NCBI GenBank assembly: GCA_021780225.1
Contig: JAJXZF010000039.1
Location: 1 to 64,000 of the forward strand
Direction of reading: 5' to 3'
DNA: 64,000 bases
DNA from: Deltaproteobacteria bacterium
GTDB taxonomy: Bacteria; Desulfobacterota; Binatia; Binatales; Binataceae
The position numbers and the translations under genes are program-made. Every line of letters starts with the position of its first letter. The first letter of the stretch is position 1. Positions 37,235-48,500 of the stretch are shown in pieces. Under the pieces are notes generated by a model. It was not told where the DNA came from. It did no database searches and worked only from the letters and a program-made list of their open reading frames with translations.

Positions 37235-39727
37235 TCACAATTCCACGCGCCGCAGCCGCAGCGAATTGGCCACCACCGAGATCGAACTGGCGCTCATCGC
37301 GGCGCTCGCGATCATCGGATTCAACAGCAAACCGGCAAACGGATACAGCGCGCCCGCCGCGATCGGCACGCCAAGCATATTGTAAACGAACGCGAAAAAG
37401 AGATTCTGCCGGATATTTCGCATCGTGGCGCGGCTCAGATGGACCGCGCGGACGATACCGGTCAAATCGCCCTTGACCAACGTGATTCCCGCGCTCTGCA
37501 TCGCCACGTCGGTTCCGGTGCCCATCGCGATTCCAACCGTCGCCGCGGCGAGCGCCGGCGCGTCGTTGACTCCGTCGCCCGCCATCGCGACCACCCGTCC
37601 CTCGCTTTGCAGGCGGCGCACGGTCTCAGCCTTGTCCGCCGGCATCGCTTCCGCGATAAATTCCCTGATTCCGAGCCGGCGCGCGACCGCCTCCGCCGTC
37701 GCCCGGCTGTCGCCGGTGAGCATCACCACGCGGATTCCCGCGTCGGACAACTGCGCGAGCGCCGCGGGCGTCGATTCCTTGACCGGATCGGCGACCGCGA
37801 TCAGCCCCGCCGGCGCGCCGTCGATCGCGACGAAGACAACCGTCGCGCCCTCCGTCCGCAGCTTCGCCGCGCGCGTCTCCAAATCGGCGACGGCGGCGCC
37901 CGCGCCGCTGAAAATCGAAGCCCGCCCGACAGCCACTTTGCGGCCTTCGACCGTTCCAAACACGCCAACGCCGGAGGTCGATTTGAAGTCGTCGACCCGT
38001 GCGAAAACGGCCCCGCGCGCGCTCGCGCCCGCCGCAATCGCCGCGGCCAGCGGATGCTCGCTCAGGCGTTCGACGCTCGCCGCAAGCCGTATCAATTCGT
38101 TTTCCGGAACGCCGCCCAGCGTTTGCACGCCGGTCAGCAGCGGTTTGCCGGCGGTCAGCGTGCCGGTCTTGTCGACCACGATCGTGTCGACTTTTTCCAT
38201 CTGCTCCAGCGCTTCGGCGTTGCGGATAAGCACGCCCGCGTGCGCGCCCCGGCCCGTGCCGACCATCACCGCCAGGGGCGTGGCCAGTCCGAGCGCGCAC
38301 GGACAGGCGATTATCAACACGGCGACCGCGGCGATGATCGCGTGGGCGAGGCGCGGCTGCGGCCCCGCCACGTACCACGCCGCGAACGCGACGGCCGCCG
38401 CCGCCATCACCATCGGCACGAAATAACCCGACACCATGTCGGCCATCCGCTGAATCGGCGCGCGGCTGCGCTGCGCATCGGCGACCATCCGCACGATTTG
38501 CGCCAGCACGGTTTCCGCCCCGACCCGCTCGGCGCGCATCACGAAGGAGCCGGAGCCGTTGACGGTCGCGCCGATCACGCTCTCGCCCGCCGTTTTTTCC
38601 ACGGGCATCGGCTCGCCCGTGATCATCGATTCGTCGATCGCGCTCGCGCCTTCGACGATTTTGCCGTCAACCGGAATTTTCTCGCCCGGCCGCACCCGCA
38701 ACAGGTCGCCCGATTGAACGCGTTCGAGCGGCGCGTCTTCTTCGCTGCCGTCGGGACGGACGATTCGCGCGGTCCGCGGCGCCATCCCGAGCAGTTCCCG
38801 AATCGCGCCCGCGGTCCGCCCGCGCGCGCGCAACTCAAGCACCTGGCCCAGCAGCACCAGCGCTGTGATTATCGCCGCCGCCTCGAAATAGACCGGCGGA
38901 AGTCCGCCGGCGCCGCGCGCCGAAGGCGGAAAAATTCGCGGCGCGATCGCGGCGATCAGGCTGTAGCCGTAGGCGATTCCAACGCCGAGCGAAATCAGCG
39001 TGAACATGTTGAGGCTGCGGTTCACGACCGACCGCGCGCCGCGCGCGAAAAATGGCGCCGCGCCCCAGAGCACCACCGGCGTCGCCAGCGCAAGCTCGAT
39101 CCACACGGCCGCGCGCATCCCGCCGAGCGCTCGCTGCACCGGCATGCCCGGCAGCGCATCGGCCATCGACAGGACCAGCAGCGGCGCCGACAGCGCGGCG
39201 CTGACCCAGAAGCGTCGCGTCATGTCGATCAGCTCAGGATTCGGCGGTTCTTCCCCTGGCGCACCGGACAGGGAGATGCGCGCCTCCAGCGCCATTCCGC
39301 ATTTCGGACAGGCGCCGGGTTGTTCGCTCTCGACTTCGGGATCCATCGGGCAGCGATAGCGAACTTCGTGAGCCGGAGCCGCCGCGGCAATCAGCGGTTC
39401 GAGCGCCATCCCGCAGATCGGACAAGCTCCCGGCGCCGAACGGCGGATGCTGGGATGCATCGGGCAGGTGTAAATCGGCGCGGTCGCCGCTTGCGCGCCA
39501 GCGGGCGCGGCGGCCGGTTTTGTTCCGAGATATTTCGCCGGTTCGGCGGCGAATTTTTTCAGGCAACCCTCGCAGCAAAACAGAAATTCAAGTCCGTCGT
39601 GATTGTGCCGCCACTTCGCCGTCGCCGGACTTATCGTCATTCCGCATACGGGATCTTTCGCCGGCGCCGCTTCAGCGGCGGCGGCCGGCCCGTGATGACT
39701 TCCGCACTTATGTTCCATGTTCGTCAC
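37235..39727 (-). CDS. copA: Copper-type heavy-metal P1B ATPase with N-terminal YHS and two heavy-metal-binding (YHS/HMBD) domains
   Basis: [10 protein letters not shown] (YHS), [25 protein letters not shown] and [40 protein letters not shown] (CPC), [24 protein letters not shown]. Confidence 0.95.
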   Translation of the reverse strand: MTNMEHKCGSHHGPAAAAEAAPAKDPVCGMTISPATAKWRHNHDGLEFLFCCEGCLKKFAAEPAKYLGTKPAAAPAGAQAATAPIYTCPMHPSIRRSAPGACPICGMALEPLIAAAAPAHEVRYRCPMDPEVESEQPGACPKCGMALEARISLSGAPGEEPPNPELIDMTRRFWVSAALSAPLLVLSMADALPGMPVQRALGGMRAAVWIELALATPVVLWGAAPFFARGARSVVNRSLNMFTLISLGVGIAYGYSLIAAIAPRIFPPSARGAGGLPPVYFEAAAIITALVLLGQVLELRARGRTAGAIRELLGMAPRTARIVRPDGSEEDAPLERVQSGDLLRVRPGEKIPVDGKIVEGASAIDESMITGEPMPVEKTAGESVIGATVNGSGSFVMRAERVGAETVLAQIVRMVADAQRSRAPIQRMADMVSGYFVPMVMAAAAVAFAAWYVAGPQPRLAHAIIAAVAVLIIACPCALGLATPLAVMVGTGRGAHAGVLIRNAEALEQMEKVDTIVVDKTGTLTAGKPLLTGVQTLGGVPENELIRLAASVERLSEHPLAAAIAAGASARGAVFARVDDFKSTSGVGVFGTVEGRKVAVGRASIFSGAGAAVADLETRAAKLRTEGATVVFVAIDGAPAGLIAVADPVKESTPAALAQLSDAGIRVVMLTGDSRATAEAVARRLGIREFIAEAMPADKAETVRRLQSEGRVVAMAGDGVNDAPALAAATVGIAMGTGTDVAMQSAGITLVKGDLTGIVRAVHLSRATMRNIRQNLFFAFVYNMLGVPIAAGALYPFAGLLLNPMIASAAMSASSISVVANSLRLRRVEL

Positions 39728-40062
39728 GCCAGAAAACGATCGAGCGCGCCGATCAATTCGTCGATCTTCGTCCGCGAGCCGCCGGCCGCAAGCGCGTCCG
39801 CGACGCAGGTCTCCAGATGATCCCGCGTCAGCATCAGCGCAACGCGATCGAGCGCCCGGCGCGCCGCCGCGATTTGCTGCAACACGTCAACGCAGTAGGC
39901 GCCGCCCTCGATCATCCTGCCGACGCCGCGCAATTGGCCCTGCGCGCGGTTGAGGCGCGCCAGAATGTCGCGTTTCAACCGATGAGGCCGCGGCCGGTTC
40001 TTCAGCCGGACGGGACCGTCATGATCCGTTTGCGCCGCTTTCATGCTCCCATGCGGTATCAC
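39724..40062 (-). CDS. CsoR/RcnR-family metal-sensing repressor
   Basis: [55 protein letters not shown]; Cys/His/Cys positions fit CsoR. ATG at 40044 is an alternative start. Confidence 0.9.
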   Translation of the reverse strand: MIPHGSMKAAQTDHDGPVRLKNRPRPHRLKRDILARLNRAQGQLRGVGRMIEGGAYCVDVLQQIAAARRALDRVALMLTRDHLETCVADALAAGGSRTKIDELIGALDRFLA

Positions 40063-40063
40063 T

Positions 40064-40082
40064 TATACTAGGTGGGAGTATA
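40064..40082 (-). promoter_or_regulatory. Candidate CsoR operator (TATACT-AGGTGGG-AGTATA)
   Basis: Perfect 6-bp dyad with G-rich 7-nt centre immediately upstream of the CsoR-like gene. Confidence 0.55.
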
Positions 40083-40113
40083 CGGCGGCGCCGCGCGGCT
40101 CGCAAGGGAGCGC

Positions 40114-41295
40114 TCAGCCGCCGGCGCCCATCGCCGCCATCGCGAGATTGTGGATCATCGGCCTGAATTCGCGAATCGCCTGATTGTCGCGGCGCGGATG
40201 GACCCGGTTCGTAAGCAGCACGATCGAAATTTCGGACTCCGGCTCGATCCAGATCGAGGTGCCGGTGAAGCCAAGATGGCCGACGGCGGCCGGCGAAAAA
40301 TACCGCCCGGAGCTCGAATAGGCCGGCGACGGCGTATCCCATCCGAGCGCCCAGGTCGAACCGCGCACAGCCGGGTCGCGCGTCCAGAATTCCCGCACGA
40401 TTTTCCGCGGCAGAAATTCCGACCGTCCCGCCCACACCGCCATCAGCTCGACCGCGATCCGATCGATCTCCGCCGCCGGAGCGAACAACCCGGCGTGCCC
40501 GGCTACGCCGCCCATCGCGTACGCGTTTTCGTCGTCAACTTCGCCGCAAAGAATCCGCTGGCGGATTGGACAAAATCCGGTCGCGGCGAAGCGTTCCTCG
40601 ATCGGTTCGATCCGGCGCACCCGCGCGAGCGCCAGATCGAAGAATCCCGTCGCGCGCAGTCCGAGAGGACGATAGATGCGCTCGACGCAGAAGCGATCGA
40701 GCTGCGCGAGGCCAATTTGCTCGAGCGCTTCGCCAAGCAGCATGAAATTCAAATCCGAATAGATGGCGCGAACGCCGGGCGGCGCCTCGGGCCGCTCGCG
40801 ATGGATTTCCTCATAGACGAAGTCGCGCGCCGCGCGGCTTGCGGTGAAATTCACCCGTCCGCCCCGCTCAATCGCGGCCACACGCTCGTAAAATGGACGC
40901 CAGGCCGCCAATCCCGAACAATGCGCCAGCAGATGGCGAAAGGTCACTCCGCCCTTGCCGTGCACTCCCAGGCTCGGGAGATAGCGGCTGATCCGCTCGT
41001 CGAGCTTGAGCTTGCCCTCGGCGAGGAGCGCCATCGCGGCGATCGCGGTCGCGAGCGGCTTGGTCAGCGACGACAGGTCGAAGACCGTCTCCAAGCGCAT
41101 CGGCGCCGGTTCGGGCTCGCGGCGGCGCGACCCGAAAGCGCCTTGATATTCGATATTCGCGCCGCGCCGCGCGATCAGAACCGCGCCCGGAATCGCGCCT
41201 TTTTCGATTGCTTCGCCGAACGTCTGTTCCACGTCGCGCCAACTCACGGCATACCCCTCCTGTGCGCGCGCCCCCTGCGCGCACACGCCGCCCAC
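40114..41295 (-). CDS. Serine beta-lactamase-family hydrolase
   Basis: TVFDLSSLTKPLATAIAAMALL (SxxK), FRHLLAHCSGLAAW, IYSDLNFMLLGEALE (YSN-like), GVAGHAGLFAPAAEI, GHLGFTGTSIWIEPE. Confidence 0.92.
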   Translation of the reverse strand: MGGVCAQGARAQEGYAVSWRDVEQTFGEAIEKGAIPGAVLIARRGANIEYQGAFGSRRREPEPAPMRLETVFDLSSLTKPLATAIAAMALLAEGKLKLDERISRYLPSLGVHGKGGVTFRHLLAHCSGLAAWRPFYERVAAIERGGRVNFTASRAARDFVYEEIHRERPEAPPGVRAIYSDLNFMLLGEALEQIGLAQLDRFCVERIYRPLGLRATGFFDLALARVRRIEPIEERFAATGFCPIRQRILCGEVDDENAYAMGGVAGHAGLFAPAAEIDRIAVELMAVWAGRSEFLPRKIVREFWTRDPAVRGSTWALGWDTPSPAYSSSGRYFSPAAVGHLGFTGTSIWIEPESEISIVLLTNRVHPRRDNQAIREFRPMIHNLAMAAMGAGG

Positions 41296-41298
41296 CGC

Positions 41299-42219
41299 CT
41301 AACTCACGACGGCATCCTCGCATACCAGACGCCGCGCCCCGGCTTCGAGCCGAACGACGGCTCCAAACGGCAGCGCCAGGTTCTCTGAACCGTGTCCCGC
41401 CTCGATTCCGAATAACACCGGACAATCGAGCGCGCGGGTCTGCTCCGCGGCGAATTCCGCTATGCGGGTTCTTTCAAGTTCGTCGCCGCCAAGCGGGCGG
41501 ATTGCGCCGAAGACGATTCCCGCGACCCGGTTGAGCGCGCCCGACTGCTTCAATTGCACCAGCATCCGATCGATCCGGTACGCCTTCTCGCCGGTGTCTT
41601 CAAGAAACAGAATGCGGCCGTCGAAGCGTGGCGCGTAGGGCGTGCCAAGCGTCGCGACGACCACCGACAGGCATCCGCCGATCAGTTCGCCCGCGGCCGT
41701 TCCCGGCCGCAACGCCGCCTGCGCTTCGAGCTCGAAGCCGCCCGGCGCGCCGGCGAGCAGGCGCCGGAGATGCGCGCTCGACCGCGGCGTCAAACCGCGC
41801 GCGAAATCCATCGCCGCCATCGGGCCGTGAAAGGCGATCAAGCCCGCGCGATCGACGATCGCGTTGAGCAGAAAGGTCGCGTCGGAGAAGCCGAGAAAGA
41901 TTTTGGGCCGGCGCGCAATCGCCGCAAAATCGACCATCGGCAGAATCCGGCTCGCGCCGTAACCGCCGCGCGCCGCGAAAATCGCGCGCACTTCGGAATC
42001 GGCGAAAAATGCGTTCAGCTCCGACGCCCGCACCGCGTCGGTTCCGGCCATGATTCCGGCGCGATCGAGCGCATGTTCGGACACTTTGACCCGGTAGCCC
42101 ATGGCGGCGATCGCGACGACGCCCGCCTCGAGGTAGCCGCGCTCGATCGCGGCCGACGGAGCCACCACCCCCACCACGTCTCCCGGCCTCAGCGCCGGCG
42201 GCTTCCGCGGTTTCGCCAT
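41299..42219 (-). CDS. LD-carboxypeptidase (S66 family)
   Basis: ALRPGDVVGVVAPSA, ARGGYGASRILPMVDFAAIARRPKIFLGFSDATFLLNA, FHGPMA, GGCLSVVVATLGTPYAP, GHGSENLALPFG. Confidence 0.93.
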   Translation of the reverse strand: MAKPRKPPALRPGDVVGVVAPSAAIERGYLEAGVVAIAAMGYRVKVSEHALDRAGIMAGTDAVRASELNAFFADSEVRAIFAARGGYGASRILPMVDFAAIARRPKIFLGFSDATFLLNAIVDRAGLIAFHGPMAAMDFARGLTPRSSAHLRRLLAGAPGGFELEAQAALRPGTAAGELIGGCLSVVVATLGTPYAPRFDGRILFLEDTGEKAYRIDRMLVQLKQSGALNRVAGIVFGAIRPLGGDELERTRIAEFAAEQTRALDCPVLFGIEAGHGSENLALPFGAVVRLEAGARRLVCEDAVVS

Positions 42220-42298
42220 CGCGATTCGGATTATCCGGCCAGCGCGGCGGCGCTGGCTTCGCCGTGCGAGCGATTCGATCGCCCCGGCGCGTATATGC

Positions 42299-43318
42299 CT
42301 AAAGCGATCGTCCGACCGCCTCCGCCAGCGGCCCGAGCGCGGCCATCAGATGGGCGAAACTCGCCGGCGTCAACTGTTGCGGACCGTCGGAGAGCGCCGC
42401 GGCCGGATTCGGATGAACTTCGATCAGCAGGCCGTCGGCGCCCGCGGCGATCGCCGCCAGCGCCATCGGTTCGACCAGCGACCACGCGCCGGTGCCGTGG
42501 CTGGGATCGACGATCACGGGCAGATGGGTCCACTGCTTGAGCAGCGGCACGGCGTTGAGGTCGAGGGTGTTGCGGGTCGCCGTCTCGAACGTCCTGATGC
42601 CGCGCTCGCACAGCACCACGTCCGGATTCCCTTCCGAGAGTATGTACTCAGCCGCCATCAGGAATTCGTCGAGCCGCGTCGCCATCCCGCGTTTCAGCAA
42701 CACCGGCTTGCGGATTCGTCCGAGCCGGCGAAGGAGCGAGAAATTCTGGGCGTTGCGCGCGCCCACCTGCAGCATGTCGGCGTGTTCCGCAACCAACTCG
42801 ATATCCTGTGCGTCCATGATTTCGGTAACCACCGGCAGTCCGACCCGCCGCCCGGCGGTTTCCAGAAGCGTGAGGCCGCGATCCTCCATTCCCTGAAACG
42901 CATAGGGCGAGGTGCGCGGCTTATACGCGCCGCCGCGCATCAGATGAGCGCCGGCCCGCTTCACGGCGTCAGCCGCGCCTTCGACCTGTGCGGCGCTCTC
43001 GACCGCGCACGGCCCGCCCATCACGACGATGCGCCGGCCGCCGATTTCGACGCCGCCCACGGTCACGCGCGATCCCTCCGGCCGTACCTCGCGGCTGGCG
43101 AGCTTGTAGGGCCTGAGCACCGGCATCACCCGCTCGACTCCCGCGATGGATTCGAGATGGGCGAGCGAATGGCCTTCGCCGCGCTCGTCGCCGACGCATG
43201 CGACGACGGTTCGTTCAACTCCGCGAATCACGTGGGCGCGATAGTCGAGCGCTTCGACCATCCGCACCACGTTCGAGATTTCGGCTTCGCCGGCGCGCGG
43301 CCGCATCACCACGATCAT
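42299..43318 (-). CDS. aroF: 3-deoxy-7-phosphoheptulonate synthase (FLI-domain type)
   Basis: MIVVMRPRAGEAEISNVVRMVE, VVMGGPCAVESAAQV, LMRGGAYKPRTSPYAFQGM, LLKRGMATRLDEFLMAAEYIL, VIVDPSHGTG. Confidence 0.96.
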   Translation of the reverse strand: MIVVMRPRAGEAEISNVVRMVEALDYRAHVIRGVERTVVACVGDERGEGHSLAHLESIAGVERVMPVLRPYKLASREVRPEGSRVTVGGVEIGGRRIVVMGGPCAVESAAQVEGAADAVKRAGAHLMRGGAYKPRTSPYAFQGMEDRGLTLLETAGRRVGLPVVTEIMDAQDIELVAEHADMLQVGARNAQNFSLLRRLGRIRKPVLLKRGMATRLDEFLMAAEYILSEGNPDVVLCERGIRTFETATRNTLDLNAVPLLKQWTHLPVIVDPSHGTGAWSLVEPMALAAIAAGADGLLIEVHPNPAAALSDGPQQLTPASFAHLMAALGPLAEAVGRSL

Positions 43319-43728
43319 CGCGCGGAACTCTCCCCTATGCGCATGTTGGCGGCGTTCGGACCTCTCGCCGGTTGGCGTGAAAGGCGGGGGCTAACGGACT
43401 CATGCGCGCGCGGCAAACCGCCGTGCACCTCAATCGCCGTGACTGAATGCGATGCGCCGATCGCGCACATGCGTTCTTTGTATCATGCTCGATCCTGATT
43501 TTCAGCGTTTTTTCCTTTTGAAATCCATATTTCTTAAGTGCTCCCCCGAGTCGTTCGACGGAATAGACCGGAAAAGCGAGTATCCGCGTCAAGCCGCCGT
43601 CGCGATTGACTTCCGCGGTCCGGATGCTCCGGACACGCGATCTTTCGTGCGTCAAAGGCCAGCCCGGCCTGCGGAATGTCGCCCTAGGGAAGCTCCGCAC
43701 ACGGCGTCGACCGGTCAGGGACATGGAT

Positions 43729-43803
43729 GGCCGGGTCTGAGCCCGGCCATGACGATCAACCCTCCGGTCTTCTGTTTCTTCGTCATCACCGGGCTTGACC
43801 CGG
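43729..43803. repeat. Cluster of short intergenic palindromes (GGCCGGG-tctgag-CCCGGCC; CACCGGGCTTGACCCGG)
   Basis: Two adjacent imperfect/perfect palindromes with shared CCGGG...TTGA/TCTGA...CCCGG core. Confidence 0.65.
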
Positions 43804-43981
43804 CGATCCACGTCCGAGAAATTCGGGCCAAGCTCAACTTGTGCAGAGCTTTCCTAGGGCGCCGGGCGCATCAAATGCGCCATTGAACGCGGCGCCCAAC
43901 CCTTTTACTATGACCTTCGACAGCCGGTTCGCCGCATTCCGCGCGGCGGATTGGCAACTTCGGCATCTACCCGCGACGGAG

Positions 43982-44779
43982 ATGACTGTGCTTCGCAAAC
44001 CGCCCCGATCACTGCGCCTGCTGCATACGTCCGACGTTCACCTGGAGAGCGACACCTTCGGCGTCGGCGTGCGCGGCGACGAGTTTCGCGATCGCGTCAG
44101 GCGCGCGTTCGCGGGCGTGATCGATCTCGCCAACCGCCGCGACAGCGATTTGCTGCTGATTGTGGGCGATCTGTTCGATTCGAGCCGCGTGCCCGCGGAA
44201 GCGATGGAATTCGCGCTCGGTCAGATCGGGCGCGCGCGGATGCCCGTGATAATGATACCGGGCAATCACGACGCGCACGACGAACGGTCGATTTACGCCG
44301 CGCTCGACCCCGCGCTGCTGCCGGCGAATCTGCATTTGATCCTTGAACCGGAAGGGCGCGTTATCGATTTTCCGGAACTCGGCGCGCGCATCTGGGGCAA
44401 GGCTCTGGTCGAGCACTCGCCCGACTACCGTCCCCTCGCCGGCATCCCGGATGTGCATCCCGAGCGCTGGAATATCGCGCTGGCGCACGGACTGTTCACG
44501 GAGGACGGCGGCAACGGCCGTTCTTCGCCAATCACGCCTGAGGAGATCGAGGCGAGCGCATGGGACTATATCGCGCTCGGCCACGTCCACGTCTTTGGCG
44601 ACGTGTCGCGCGGCGTCACGCGGGCGGCCTATTGCGGCACCCCAGCGCCGCTCTACGCCAGCTCCGAGGCCGGATGGGTCGCATCGGTCACGTGCGTGCC
44701 GGGCGAACCGGTGCGGCTCGATCGGCTACTCATCACGAACGACGTCGCCGCGGCCTCGCAACCGGCCGATTTGCCCTGA
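43982..44779 (+). CDS. Metallophosphoesterase (SbcD-like DNA repair phosphoesterase)
   Basis: RLLHTSDVHLESDTFG, LLLIVGDLFDSSRV, MIPGNHDAHDERS, IALGHVHVFGDV, YCGTPAPLYAS. Internal ATG at 43982 preferred. Confidence 0.88.
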   Translation: MTVLRKPPRSLRLLHTSDVHLESDTFGVGVRGDEFRDRVRRAFAGVIDLANRRDSDLLLIVGDLFDSSRVPAEAMEFALGQIGRARMPVIMIPGNHDAHDERSIYAALDPALLPANLHLILEPEGRVIDFPELGARIWGKALVEHSPDYRPLAGIPDVHPERWNIALAHGLFTEDGGNGRSSPITPEEIEASAWDYIALGHVHVFGDVSRGVTRAAYCGTPAPLYASSEAGWVASVTCVPGEPVRLDRLLITNDVAAASQPADLP

Positions 44780-44842
44780 ACGAAACTTGATCGCGGCGCC
44801 TCGCGCATCGCGGAGCCGTCGCCCGACGTCCCTGTAGCTGCT

Positions 44843-45322
44843 TCAGGCCGCGCGGACGCGACGCCGTGCGCGCATCGGTCGGGCGGCGCTTGAATCCACC
44901 AGCGGCGCCTTCGCGACGCGCTCCGGCGCCGTTTCCAGCAATTGCGGAAAAATTGCGGAAAGGCGCGCAAAAAGCTGCTCGAAGCTGCCGTCCACGAGCG
45001 GCTTGAGAATATAATCCAGCGCGCCTTCGCTTAAAAAAGTGCGGCGAACCTCAGGAAAGGCAGGGCCGCTGACAATCAAAATCGGCGTCTGCGGATTCAC
45101 CGTGCGCATCGCCCGAAACAGCGCCAGCGCGCCCATTCCTCCTCTGCGCGACACCGCGATATCGAGCGTCACCAGCGCGGGCGCCACGGTACGAAAAAGG
45201 TCTAATGCTTGTGTAGTATCGCCGGCCTCCGCCACCACTTCGCATCCGATGCATTCCAAGTGATGGCGCATCACGTCCCGAACCGGCAAAGATTCTTCCA
45301 CCATCAATACGCGCATCAACAT
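44843..45322 (-). CDS. Orphan response-regulator receiver-domain protein
   Basis: MRVLMVEESLPVRDVMRHHLECIGCEVVAEAGDTTQALDLF, VTLDIAVSRRGGMGALALFRAMR, GALDYILKPLVDGSFEQLF; no output domain evident. Confidence 0.88.
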   Translation of the reverse strand: MLMRVLMVEESLPVRDVMRHHLECIGCEVVAEAGDTTQALDLFRTVAPALVTLDIAVSRRGGMGALALFRAMRTVNPQTPILIVSGPAFPEVRRTFLSEGALDYILKPLVDGSFEQLFARLSAIFPQLLETAPERVAKAPLVDSSAARPMRARRRVRAA

Positions 45323-45586
45323 CGATGTTCCGCCGCCTCCTGACTTGCTCGGAACGTCCCCTCCGCCGTCCGCGAATCTTGCGGCAAAAGTCAAATGCAA
45401 TTACGAGACCGTCGTTCAGAACGCGACTAATAACAATGTTAGACGAGTTTTTATGAGTAACGTTAAACTCTTTCTACAATATTTTGAATTGGCCGGAATG
45501 TAGCGATTGGCGACAACCGTTGTCCGCATTGCAGTTATGCTACATCGCAACGCTCGACGCGTCGCGACGCCGCACGGAGGATTCAA

Positions 45587-48500
45587 GTGCTCGCAGGATT
45601 CGGGATGACCAAAACGCTCGTGATCGCTCCTACGGCCCGCAAAGCCGCCGACCAGCTCAAGCGCGTCACGCGCACGGCCGGATGCGTCATGGGCGATTCG
45701 ATCTTGACCTTTCCCCAGCTAATCGCCGAGTTGGCGCGCGAGCTGGACAATTCGCGCGAGCCGATCGATCACGTGGGCGAGCGCGTCGCAATCCGCCTCG
45801 CGCTCGAACGGACGCCGCTGCGCGAGGTCGAAAATCCACCCGGTCCGGGATTGATCGGCAGCCTGCTCGGCGCGATCCGATCGCTCAAAACCGCCGCGCT
45901 CGCCCCGGCCGATCTGCGCCAAGCCGCGAAAGGCTTGACGCTCGCCACCGCGCTTCCTCTCGACGCCCTCGCCGCTGTCGGAGAAGCATACGACGCGGCG
46001 CTTAAAGACGCCGGCCTCGGCGACCATTACGACCGCGAGGCCGCGGTGCTCGCGATGCTCCATCGGTGCGAGGACGAGGGCCGCCAGCCGCGCCTGCTCG
46101 AAAATGTCGAGCGGCTGGCGATCGTCGAAATTTACGATCTGAGCCTGCTCCAGTTCATGATCGCGGCTTCGTTAATCAGGATCGCCGGCGCCGCGGAAGT
46201 GACAATCCAGGCGCAGCCGAATCAGGTCACCAGCGCGACGCGCTTCGCCGAGCTTACCTGGAACCGCTTTGTCGGCGAGGAATCGATCGCCGACCAGACG
46301 CTGCCCGAATTCGTCAATCGCACCGGCCGGAGCGGCCGGCTGAACTTCCTGATCGCGAATCTCTTCGCGGCCGAACCACCGGCGCCGCCGCCGGCCGACG
46401 ACACGGTCGAGATGGTCGAGGCGCCGTCGCGGATGCGCGAAGCGGAGGAGGCGGCGCGGGCGATCCGCCGGATGCTCGAGACCGCCGGCGGCGAGCCGAT
46501 CGCGCTCGACCGAATCGCGATCGTCGCGCGCGACCTGACCCCTTACGCCGACTATCTGCAAACGGCTTTTCGCCGGTATGGATTGCCGCTCCGGCTCGCT
46601 GGCGAGCGCCGTTTGAATTCGGTCCCGGCGGCGCGCGCAATGCTGGATTTGCTGCGCGTTCCGGTCGAGGATTTCAGCCGCGACGCGCTCGGCCGCGTCC
46701 TCGGCTCGGCGCTGTTCCATGCGCCGGCAACTCCCTACTTCCCGCTGCTCGCCGAGGCCGGATATATCGACCGAACGACCGCAGCGCCGCTGGCCCGGCT
46801 CGCGCTCCGCCGCGATTCGCTCCGCGTCGCTGCGGACGACGACGCCCAGGACGAAAAGGTCCGCCAGCGCGCCGCCCGGTCCGCCGACCGCTGCGATCGC
46901 GCCATCGGCGCATTTTCGCGGCTGATGGATTTTCTCGAACCGATGGCCGCGGACGCGACCATCGCGGACCACGTCGAAATGCTTCGCCGCGCGCTTGGCG
47001 AACTTCGTTTCGACCCGGCCGCGAATCCGCACGACCCCGATTCCGCCCACAATGCGGCCGCCGCCGGTCCGCTCGATGCCGCCCTCGATTCGCTCGTGCT
47101 GGCCGCTTCACGGCTCACGCCCGAGCGCGTCCTGAGCGCGGCCGAGTTCGCCGGCGAAGTTTCCGCGGTCTTCGCCGAAACGACCTTTGAGCCGCCGGGC
47201 GATGACAGCCTGCCGGCGGTGCTGGCGCTACCCGTGATGGAGGCGCGCGGCCTCGATTTCGACATCGTTTTTGTGATGGGGCTGAACGACGGCGTTTTCC
47301 CGGCCTATCGCGGCGAAGACCCGCTCCTTCCCGACGCCGCGCGAACGGCGCTCAATCCGCGCTTGGCCGACGCGCTGCGCCGCCGCTTCAAAGGCCGCGC
47401 CGCGAACGCGCCGGGACCGATTTTGCGCACCCGGCGCCAGCGCAACGCCGAGGATCCGTTTTTGTTCTTTCTGGCGCTCTCGATGCCGTCGCGGCGGCTG
47501 ATTCTCTCCTATTCCGCCGCGGACGAATCCGGCCGGCCGCTGGCGCGCTCGCCCTTTATCGATGAAGTCGCGCGCCTGTTCGGCGAGCGGTCCATCAAAA
47601 CGATCGGCGCCGAAAATTTCATTCCGCTCGCTTCGGATTGCCGCGCCGGCGACGAGATCATCAATTGCGCGGCCGAGTTGTCGATGTTCGATGGCGATTG
47701 TCCGCCCGAGATCGCCGCGCCCGACCGCGCCGCGTCGATCGCCCGGCGCGTCAAGATGGAACGAGCACGCGAAGAATATTTCAGGCTGGAAACTCGCGAG
47801 ACGTCGAAAGCGCTAGAATCCTCCGCGGAAAAAGCTGACAGCGCCGGTCCGTATGACGGCCGCGTCGGAGCCGATCCGCGCCTGCGGGAAATCCTGCTCG
47901 GCGCGCCCGGCGGAACGCCGCGCCAATGGAGCGCCAAACAACTCGATATCGCGTCCGCGTGCGGCTTTCGCTATTTCGCGGCCAGAGTGTTGAATCTCGC
48001 TGAGGCCGACGAGACCGGAATCGAACAGAGCCGGATGGAGCGCGGAACGCTGGCCCACGACATCCTGCGCGAGTTGATCGAACGGAAAATCGATTTTTCC
48101 CGGCTCGATTCCGCGCTCGCGCAGACCCGCGCCGCGCTGGCCGAGCTGCGCGGCGGATTCGCGGCCGACGCGCGCGACGCCGCCTTTTTCGCGCTCGAAT
48201 GGGAAACCGTCGAGCGTATCGTCGAGGAGTTCGTCCGCCATGAGAACCGCCGCCTGGCCGATGGCGCGGAGCAGCCGTCGGAATCCCACGCCGAGCATGA
48301 ATTCTCGCTGAAAATCGAGGATCGGCGTCCGCTGCCGCCCGATCAGAAAATCGACGTGATGCTGTCCGGGCGAATCGATCGGCTCGATTTGTACCGTAAT
48401 CCGAAAAGACTCATCGAACGCCTGCGCGTCGTCGATTACAAAACCTCGCGCGACGTGAGCGGCTACGAATCCGCGCTCGCGCCGAAAAATCTCGCGCTCA

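Noticed and set aside
37202-39820. 872-aa ORF antisense to copA
   Set aside because: Arg/His-rich antisense shadow of the P1B ATPase; no domain signature.
43452-43886. 144-aa ORF over the 43.7-kb palindromes
   Set aside because: Repeat-derived; overlaps no recognisable domain.
45487-45505. Possible sigma54 -24/-12 site (TTGGC ... GC) upstream of addB
   Set aside because: GG-N10-GC spacing occurs, but flanking bases match the consensus poorly and there is no nearby activator.
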